Source of the DNA: DATELY01 sp035276085
GTDB taxonomy: Bacteria; Pseudomonadota; Gammaproteobacteria; Steroidobacterales; Steroidobacteraceae
Direction of reading: 5' to 3'
DNA length: 5,498 bases
Assembly: GCA_035276085.1 (NCBI GenBank)
Contig: DATELY010000255.1
Coordinates: 1 to 5,498 of the forward strand
Under the pieces are notes generated by a model, which made no database searches, was not told the origin of the DNA, and saw only the letters and a list, made by a program, of their open reading frames with translations. Positions within the stretch are counted from its first letter, which is position 1. Each line of letters opens with the position of its first letter. Shown here in pieces: positions 1-4,481 of this stretch. Position numbers and translations under genes: made by a program.

Positions 1-974
1 CCCTCCTCAGGCTTCGACTCCGCCCACAACCGTCCGCCGTGCAGCGCCACGATGCGCTTTGCCGTCGCAAGGCCGATGCCCGAGCCGGGAAACTCCGCCT
101 GCGTATGCAGCCGCTGGAAGGGATGGAAGAGCTTCTCGTGATGGGTCATCTCGAAGCCGCAGCCGTTGTCGCGCACGCTGATGCTGCGCTGGTTGCCGTG
201 CAGGCTGCCGCAGACCTCGATGCGCGCACGGCTCGTCTTCGAGGTGAACTTCCAGGCATTGTTGAGCAGGTTTTCGAGCACGCACGTCATCAAGAGCCGA
301 TCGCCATGGAGCGTCAGGCCCGGTGCGACATGCACGTCGACTTGCCGCTGCGGCTCGTGCTGTGCCAGTTCGCTCAAGATGCGCTCGGCGACGGCGCTGA
401 CATCGATGACTTCACGCTCGACCTTGGTCTGCGAGATGCGCGAGAGATTGAGCAGCGCCTCGATCAGCTCGGACATCTGCTTCACGCTCGCGTGAATGCG
501 ATGCAGGCGGCGCTTCTGGTCATCGTCCAGTTTGTTTCCGGCCGACATTTCCAATAAGCCCGCTTGCCCTGCGATCGTCGTCAGCGGCGAGCGCAAGTCA
601 TGCGAAACCGAAGCCGTGAAAGCTTCGAGCTCGCGGTTGGCACGCTCGAGCGCCGAGTTCACTTCCTGCACCTGCTCGCGGGTCGGGTGCGCAAGGATGC
701 CGCGGATGCGTGCCCCGAACGAAATGAGAGAGAACGCCCCAGACGCGGCGGTTACCGCGACGATGATCTGCCGCAGCGTGGATGTCGAGGTGTCCGTCTC
801 TGGCACGAGTTGCAAGAGTCCGAGTGCCAGCATGAACAAGGAGAAGGCAGTCATCTGCACAGCGAGCAACTGCCAGCGCTGGCTCGCGATGTACAAGCCT
901 ATGCCCGCGAAACCGATGCACGCCGCTGCAATGACCACCTCAGCAGTCCACCATCCATGTTCGGTGAACATCAT
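1..974 (-). CDS. Membrane sensor histidine kinase (3 TM helices, HisKA, HATPase_c), C-terminus cut by window edge
   Basis: Frame read by hand from the reverse complement; 324 codons are visible and the stop lies left of position 1. Three hydrophobic stretches (about residues 13-30, 36-57 and 67-88) have no sizeable extracytoplasmic loop. A short helical linker (about 99-118) leads into HisKA with the H-box SVSHDLRSPLT; the predicted phospho-accepting His is residue 125 (codon 600-602). HATPase_c follows: N-box LLNNAWKFTS (about 236-245), G1 box DNGCGF (269-274), F-box LFHPFQRLH (282-290) and G2 box GSGIGLA (297-303). The NAWKFT and FQRLH...EFPG signature is that of phytochrome- and PAS-linked kinases, yet no PAS, GAF or receiver domain is visible here. 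The start is the first of two adjacent ATG codons (974, 971). An in-frame stop lies upstream, there is no clear Shine-Dalgarno, and a TTG six codons upstream of the first ATG is possible. By family the protein should end shortly past the edge, although a fused receiver cannot be excluded. Likely role: inner-membrane kinase that autophosphorylates and passes phosphate to an unseen regulator. Ligand unknown. Confidence 0.93.
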   Translation of the reverse strand, partial: MMFTEHGWWTAEVVIAAACIGFAGIGLYIASQRWQLLAVQMTAFSLFMLALGLLQLVPETDTSTSTLRQIIVAVTAASGAFSLISFGARIRGILAHPTREQVQEVNSALERANRELEAFTASVSHDLRSPLTTIAGQAGLLEMSAGNKLDDDQKRRLHRIHASVKQMSELIEALLNLSRISQTKVEREVIDVSAVAERILSELAQHEPQRQVDVHVAPGLTLHGDRLLMTCVLENLLNNAWKFTSKTSRARIEVCGSLHGNQRSISVRDNGCGFEMTHHEKLFHPFQRLHTQAEFPGSGIGLATAKRIVALHGGRLWAESKPEE

Positions 975-1075
975 GGCGTCGTGCTGCAAGCCGCGTGAGT
1001 CGAGTCGCTCGAAATCATCATTGGAGTGCGATGTGCGCGGGTCCGGCGCTGGGCAATTCCGTCGTATCTCGTGCC

Positions 1076-1104
1076 AGTATGCAGAAGGATTCGTTCAAGC
1101 CCAA
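1076..1104 (-). promoter_or_regulatory. Weak sigma-70 promoter candidate for the smaller kinase
   Basis: On the minus strand TTGGGC (1099-1104) and CATACT (1076-1081) are separated by exactly 17 bases. They match the consensus at 3 of 6 and 4 of 6 positions. The position, about 100 bases upstream of the ATG at 974, is plausible. In GC-rich DNA such a match can occur by chance, so this is only a candidate. Confidence 0.2.
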
Positions 1105-1128
1105 GGAGGGGGGTGTAGGGGTGAGGAC

Positions 1129-1152
1129 GGGAAGGCGGGAAGGCGGGAAGGC
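1129..1152. repeat. Three perfect tandem copies of an 8-bp unit
   Basis: The unit GGGAAGGC occurs at 1129-1136, 1137-1144 and 1145-1152 without a mismatch, followed by one more G. It lies in the gap between the two minus-strand kinases, about 155-180 bases upstream of the smaller kinase's start and upstream of its promoter candidate. Short tandem units can change copy number by slippage, but three copies is few and no function is shown. Confidence 0.85.
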
Positions 1153-1170
1153 GTCCGCGCGTGATTTCTG

Positions 1171-1203
1171 ACGCCATTATGCCGTTCCGCCACTACGCCA
1201 TTA
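1171..1203. repeat. Two copies of a 9-mer at the 3' end of the hybrid kinase
   Basis: ACGCCATTA occurs at 1171-1179 and again at 1195-1203, where it includes the TAA stop (1201-1203) of the hybrid kinase. The bases between them are a degenerate relative of the same pattern. It may be a remnant of a short repeat or chance similarity. Confidence 0.4.
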
Positions 1204-3846
1204 CGGCTTGCTCGTCTGAAGCAAGCGTGCCACCGCGTCCGGATCGATCGGCTTCGTCAAATGATGATCGAACCCTGCCTCGCGCGAACGGCGGCGATCC
1301 TGTTCCTGGCCCCAACCTGTAATGGCCACGAGAACGGCGTTCCGAGCCCAGGCCCGCGCGCGTAAACGCTGCGCCACTTCATAGCCGTTCAGCGCCGGCA
1401 TGCCGATATCCAGGAGGACGAATTCAGGGCGGAAGCGCTCGGCTTCCTCGAGCGCGGCGGCGCCATCGTGCACCGTGCGCACGTCATGGCCATCCAGATC
1501 CAGCAGGAGCGAGAGACTGTCCGCCGCATCGCGGTTGTCGTCGGCGATGAGCACGCGCCGGTGCACCGCGCCTGCCGCCACCGTCACGCTCTGCAGGCCT
1601 GCGTTCGCAGCGATGGCAACGGTCAAGGGCAGACGCACGCTGAACTCGCTGCCGCGGCCCAGACCTTCGCTGCGTGCTTCCATACGGCCGCCATGCAAGT
1701 CGACCAGGCCGCGGGCGAGCGCAAGGCCGATGCCGAGCCCGCCCTCCGCCTGATGCAGCGATGACTTCACTTGCGAGAACATCTCGAACACGCGCGGCAG
1801 CATCTCAGGTGCGAGCCCGACACCGGTATCGCGCACACTGATGAGCGCGTCGCTTCCGTCCGCCTGAGCACGGACGCGGATCTCACCGCCCGGCTCGGTG
1901 TACTTGGCGGCATTCGTGAGAATGTTCGCGAGCACCTGCGCGAGACGCAGCGGATCGGCGAACACCTGCAGCGTCACCTCGGGCAGCTCCACGTGCAGCT
2001 GATGGCGTCGTGCATCGATCAGCGGCCGCGCCGTTTCCACAGCGGACTCGATCACATCGCGCACGTTCAAGTGCTCGCACCGCAAGGCGAGCGTACCGCG
2101 CGTGATGCGCGACACGTCGAGCAGATCATCCAGGAGCAACGCCATGTGCTGCACCTGACGATCGATCACATCGTGCGACCAACGCAGCTGCGCTTCGGTT
2201 GCATGCCCCGATTTCGAGACCTTTGCCGCCTGTCGGATGGGAGCCAGGGGATTGCGCAGCTCGTGGGCCAGCGTCGCGAGAAATTCATCCTTGCGGCGAT
2301 CGGCTTCGCGCAACGATTCTTCCATCTGCCGTCGTTCGGTAATGTCGATGCAAGAGCCGATGAAGCCGCTGAAACGGCCCTGATCATCGAGCAGCGGAAC
2401 ACCGTGATCGAGCAGCCAGCGATACTCGCCATCGTAACGACGCAGGCGATATTCCCAGACAAACGCTTCGCGAGTGGTCGAGGCGCGTGTGTCCTGAGTT
2501 GCGATCCGCTCGCGCTCGTCGGCATGCACGCCATCCATCCAGCCCATCCCGAGATCCAGCGCCATCGGCCGGCCGGTGAACTCGGTCCACGGACGGTTGA
2601 ACCAGGTACACCGTCCATCGCTGTCGGCGATCCAGATGAGCACGGGCGCCTGGTCTGCCATCGTGCGGAAACGGGCTTCGCTGGCCCGCACCGCGGCCTC
2701 GGCGGACTTCTGCACGCTCAGGTCTTCGACCAAGGCATAGAAGCCCGCCACCGTACCGTCCGCTGTGATCTGCGGAACGTAATAGATCTTCAGTGTGCGC
2801 TTGAGTCCATCCGGCAGGTACAGCTCGCTTTCATAGTTGACGGACTCGCCTCGGAGCACGGCGTCGACGTACGGCGCGACCTTGGCGTATGCGTCCTCGC
2901 CGAGGAACTCGAGCATCGAGCGCCCATACAACGACTCGCGCTTGATGCCATACCAGGTCTCGTACGCCTTGTTATTGAAGCGATAGCGCTGATCGGCATC
3001 GAGATAGGCGATGAGCGCAGGCATCGCATCCGTGATGAGGCGCATCTCAGCCTCGCTCGCGCGCAACTCTTCCTCCACGCGCTTGCGATCGGTGATGTCG
3101 AGCAGGATGCCGTTCATGCGCGCCGCACGTCCATCCGCATCGCGTTCGATGCGCCCGCGGGCGCTCACCCAGCGGGTCGAGCCATCGCGCGCATAGATCC
3201 GCGCTTCGGCAACATCGAAGTCGGTGCCGAGCGTCAATGCGTTCTGCAAGCGCTCGCGCAATGCAAGTACGTCGTCCTCGTGCGTGCGCCGGAGAAGGAC
3301 GTCGAGTGTCGCGTGCGCGGCGTCCGCTTCGCTGATTTCCAGCAGTCGCGCAACGTTGCGATCGCCCATGAGGAAGCCGCCCGCAAGGTCCCAGGTCCAC
3401 GTGCCGACCTGGCCGCCGACGAGCGCGCCATCGAGTCGGGCATGTGCGGCGCGCATCGCGGCATTCGCCGCCTTGAAGCGCCCGGACAAGACGCTGACCG
3501 CCACCGCCACGCTGACGAAGAGCATGATGCGAACGACACCGTCGGCGCTGGCAACGGCAAAAGAATCCACCGGTTCGATGACGTAGTAGATGCTGGCGAG
3601 CGTGCCGAGCAGTGTCGCGAACAGCGCATGGCGCGTGCTACCCAGATAGCCGGCGACCAGCACGGGCAGAATGAACAACAGCAGCGAGGGTTTGGCCGCG
3701 AGCAACGGTTGCAGGGCCAGCCGCTGGATCAACGTAACCAAGGCAACGGCGATGAGGGCCACGGCGTAACCCATCGGCTCGCGCGGCTTCGTCACTGCGG
3801 CGCCCAGCGCAGGCGTGGGTAACGACCGATCTTCAGCAGCCGCCAT
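1201..3846 (-). CDS. Hybrid sensor histidine kinase: DUF4118-like membrane domain, three PAS, HisKA, HATPase_c, receiver
   Basis: Complete 881-residue protein, ATG at 3846 and TAA at 1201-1203. An in-frame stop lies close upstream with no other ATG between; the Shine-Dalgarno is weak. Four hydrophobic helices (about 27-45, 53-68, 73-91 and 104-120) in the DUF4118 arrangement, as in KdpD-type kinases, anchor it in the inner membrane. Three PAS domains follow (about 140-255, 262-378 and 388-505), the first and third ending in the usual DIT-(D/E)-R linker. HisKA carries LATLAHELRNPL with predicted phospho-His 528. HATPase_c has N645 in NILTNAAKYT, G1 DTGVG (673-677), an F-box around 686-690 and G2 GLGIGLA (703-709). 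The receiver (about 763-878) has the acidic pair D769/D770, phospho-acceptor D813 in LLDIGMP, T843 and K865, so all catalytic residues are intact. It should autophosphorylate at His528 and relay to Asp813, then probably to an unseen Hpt or regulator. PAS ligands are unknown; no LOV cysteine motif is visible. Confidence 0.95.
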   Translation of the reverse strand: MAAAEDRSLPTPALGAAVTKPREPMGYAVALIAVALVTLIQRLALQPLLAAKPSLLLFILPVLVAGYLGSTRHALFATLLGTLASIYYVIEPVDSFAVASADGVVRIMLFVSVAVAVSVLSGRFKAANAAMRAAHARLDGALVGGQVGTWTWDLAGGFLMGDRNVARLLEISEADAAHATLDVLLRRTHEDDVLALRERLQNALTLGTDFDVAEARIYARDGSTRWVSARGRIERDADGRAARMNGILLDITDRKRVEEELRASEAEMRLITDAMPALIAYLDADQRYRFNNKAYETWYGIKRESLYGRSMLEFLGEDAYAKVAPYVDAVLRGESVNYESELYLPDGLKRTLKIYYVPQITADGTVAGFYALVEDLSVQKSAEAAVRASEARFRTMADQAPVLIWIADSDGRCTWFNRPWTEFTGRPMALDLGMGWMDGVHADERERIATQDTRASTTREAFVWEYRLRRYDGEYRWLLDHGVPLLDDQGRFSGFIGSCIDITERRQMEESLREADRRKDEFLATLAHELRNPLAPIRQAAKVSKSGHATEAQLRWSHDVIDRQVQHMALLLDDLLDVSRITRGTLALRCEHLNVRDVIESAVETARPLIDARRHQLHVELPEVTLQVFADPLRLAQVLANILTNAAKYTEPGGEIRVRAQADGSDALISVRDTGVGLAPEMLPRVFEMFSQVKSSLHQAEGGLGIGLALARGLVDLHGGRMEARSEGLGRGSEFSVRLPLTVAIAANAGLQSVTVAAGAVHRRVLIADDNRDAADSLSLLLDLDGHDVRTVHDGAAALEEAERFRPEFVLLDIGMPALNGYEVAQRLRARAWARNAVLVAITGWGQEQDRRRSREAGFDHHLTKPIDPDAVARLLQTSKP

Positions 3847-3919
3847 GGCGATCCATCTCGTCGTTACTCATCTCGTGCGGTGGCGCTGGCTCGTCGCCTG
3901 TTCTTCGAAGCGGGTCGGG

Positions 3920-3925
3920 ATGATA
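3920..3925 (-). promoter_or_regulatory. Possible -10 box for the hybrid kinase
   Basis: On the minus strand TATCAT matches the -10 consensus TATAAT at 5 of 6 positions and lies about 75 bases upstream of the ATG at 3846. I find no matching -35 box at 16-18 bases, so it would need an activator or another sigma factor. Weak candidate. Confidence 0.2.
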
Positions 3926-4003
3926 ACAACTTGCGCGCAGCGCTCTGGCAGGCGTGCCCCCACCCCAACGCTCGTGAAGGCCACTTCCCTGTGTCACTGT
4001 CCT

Positions 4004-4025
4004 GCCAGTGCATCCATGCACTGGC
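4004..4025. repeat. Perfect hairpin, 10-bp arms
   Basis: GCCAGTGCAT (4004-4013) is followed by CC and then by its exact reverse complement (4016-4025). In RNA the closing pairs would open to give a stem of about 8 bp. No T-run follows on either strand, so it is not an ordinary terminator. Confidence 0.8.
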
Positions 4026-4035
4026 GCTGCGCCGG

Positions 4036-4060
4036 GCAACGACACATTGGGTGTCGTTGC
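4036..4060. repeat. Perfect hairpin, 10-bp stem and 5-base loop
   Basis: GCAACGACAC (4036-4045) and GTGTCGTTGC (4051-4060) are exact reverse complements around the loop ATTGG. It lies 10 bases beyond the preceding hairpin (4004-4025). No T-run follows, so a terminator is not supported. It could be a stable RNA structure or part of a mobile repeat. Confidence 0.8.
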
Positions 4061-4078
4061 TGAAGGCACCGGCTTCGC

Positions 4079-4174
4079 CCCCCGCTTCGCAGGGGAGGGA
4101 GCAGGAAGGTTGCTGCTCTTGATCTGTCTCCTCTCTGCTGCTGCTCTTAATCTCCCTCCCCTGCGAAGCGGGGG
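4079..4174. repeat. Perfect 23-bp inverted repeat with 50-bp spacer
   Basis: The arms are 4079-4101 and 4152-4174, exact reverse complements. Each arm carries CCCCTGCGAAGCGGGG or its complement, which can itself fold into a small hairpin: GC-GAA-GC at the tip, four G-C pairs below and one bulged base. The spacer holds two near-identical 15-mers in direct orientation, TGCTGCTCTTGATCT (4111-4125) and TGCTGCTCTTAATCT (4139-4153), with one mismatch. Such two-hairpin units in inverted order resemble BIMEs formed from REP sequences. Confidence 0.8.
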
Positions 4175-4258
4175 AGGGTTGGGGTGGGGGCAAGTTCCAC
4201 ATAACCCCCCATCCAAACCCTGAAACACACCCGTCGAGGAACAAACCTTTTCCCCGCG

Positions 4259-4270
4259 CGTAGTACTACG
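4259..4270. promoter_or_regulatory. Perfect 12-bp palindrome, candidate operator
   Basis: CGTAGTACTACG reads the same on both strands. It lies outside the repeat element, centred about 72 bases upstream of the predicted -10 start (4337) and about 217 bases upstream of the poly-HAMP kinase ATG. Perfect two-fold symmetry and position fit binding by a dimeric regulator, for example an activator working from upstream. The protein is unknown, so this is an inference. Confidence 0.4.
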
Positions 4271-4313
4271 TCCGGGACCCATGTGAGCAGAAAACCTAGA
4301 GCACGAGCCGGTG

Positions 4314-4342
4314 GGGACAGGCCTTTTTTCTCTCTCTATATT
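4314..4342 (+). promoter_or_regulatory. Sigma-70-like promoter for the poly-HAMP kinase
   Basis: GGGACA (4314-4319, 4 of 6 consensus bases) and TATATT (4337-4342, 5 of 6) are separated by the ideal 17 bases. Transcription would start near 4349-4350, giving a leader of about 130 bases. The spacer is almost all pyrimidine (4322-4336), including six T. The match is fair for GC-rich DNA, and the spacing and orientation toward the gene support it. Confidence 0.4.
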
Positions 4343-4355
4343 GGTGACGCGCGCC

Positions 4356-4371
4356 ATCGCCGGCAGGCGAT
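4356..4371 (+). other. Small stem-loop near the 5' end of the predicted leader
   Basis: ATCGCC (4356-4361) pairs with GGCGAT (4366-4371) around the loop GGCA. If transcription starts near 4349, this hairpin lies within the first bases of the transcript, where it could stabilise the mRNA. It is too small to suggest a known riboswitch class. Confidence 0.35.
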
Positions 4372-4471
4372 ACGGGTGCACGCACGCTCGCGGATCGTCT
4401 TCCGCCGACAAATTCACTCGAACGGCACGCTGCTGATCGTCCCCCCGCACGCGCCAACTTCAAACCATTTC

Positions 4472-4475
4472 GGAG
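4472..4475 (+). promoter_or_regulatory. Ribosome binding site of the poly-HAMP kinase
   Basis: GGAG lies six bases before the ATG at 4482. This is good spacing and decides the start: no other start codon in this frame lies close upstream, and the next in-frame ATG (residue 33) lacks such a site. Confidence 0.7.
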
Positions 4476-4481
4476 TTCTCG

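Larger units (their letters stand above)
975..1200. other. Intergenic gap between the two minus-strand kinase genes
   Basis: This 226-bp gap separates the stop of the hybrid kinase from the start of the smaller kinase, both on the minus strand. I see no supported gene: a 68-codon minus-strand ORF at 971-1177 overlaps the kinase start in another frame and has repetitive, proline-rich, unrecognisable sequence. There is no hairpin followed by a T-run that would act as an intrinsic terminator for the upstream gene, so read-through into the smaller kinase is possible. The gap contains short tandem repeats (1129-1152), two copies of a 9-mer (1171-1203) and a weak promoter candidate (1076-1104). Confidence 0.6.
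3955..4192. repeat. Composite GC-rich palindromic intergenic element (REP/MITE-like)
   Basis: The stretch is bounded by a perfect 15-bp inverted repeat: TGCCCCCACCCCAAC at 3955-3969 and its reverse complement at 4178-4192. Inside are two perfect 10-bp-stem hairpins (4004-4025, 4036-4060) and a perfect 23-bp inverted repeat (4079-4101 with 4152-4174). The C-rich CCCCACCCCAAC and the CCCCTGCGAAGCGGGG motif resemble interspersed intergenic repeats that I know from many GC-rich proteobacterial genomes. It encodes no transposase. It could be a non-autonomous mobile element or several repeat units that landed together. Whether it is multicopy in this genome cannot be judged from one window. Confidence 0.6.
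3847..4481. other. 635-bp divergent intergenic region between the hybrid kinase and the poly-HAMP kinase
   Basis: No convincing gene lies here. Reading frames crossing it give proline- and serine-rich peptides created by the C-rich repeat and overlap one another on both strands. From left to right it holds the upstream region of the hybrid kinase with a possible -10 box (3920-3925), a composite palindromic element (3955-4192) and a less GC-rich stretch (about 4192-4256). Then come a perfect 12-bp palindrome (4259-4270), a sigma-70-like promoter facing right (4314-4342), a leader with a small stem-loop (4356-4371), and the ribosome binding site (4472-4475) of the poly-HAMP kinase. Promoters for both divergent genes should lie here. 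Confidence 0.8.

Noticed and set aside
39..1164. Several overlapping plus-strand frames (39-557, 166-495, 496-1164, 564-998)
   Set aside because: They are antisense to the minus-strand kinase whose H, N, G1, F and G2 boxes are all present in one frame. Their own products show no family features.
971..1177. 68-codon minus-strand frame between the kinases
   Set aside because: It overlaps the start of the smaller kinase, translates the 8-bp repeat into a low-complexity proline-rich stretch, and has no recognisable motif.
1771..3822. 683-codon plus-strand open frame antisense to the hybrid kinase
   Set aside because: It lies wholly within a gene whose kinase and receiver motifs are all intact. 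Its peptide is rich in R, H and A without a recognisable domain, as expected for the opposite strand of GC-rich coding DNA.
4004..4060. Terminators at the two 10-bp hairpins
   Set aside because: Neither has a T-run on either strand, and both lie upstream of divergent genes, not at a gene end.
4300..4330. Intrinsic terminator at the six-T run
   Set aside because: No stable GC stem precedes the T-run; only 3-4 pairs can form. The run is better read as the spacer of a promoter.
4372..4400. Possible cyclic-di-GMP riboswitch, because CACGCAC occurs in the leader
   Set aside because: The conserved core of the GEMM class that should follow this short match is missing and no paired elements of the class can be drawn.
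3833..4450. Minus-strand frames of 205 and 126 codons across the divergent intergenic region, and short plus-strand frames there
   Set aside because: Peptides such as NLPPPQPSPASQGRE are translations of the C-rich palindromic repeat, a common source of false hypothetical genes. They overlap each other in different frames and cover the promoter region.
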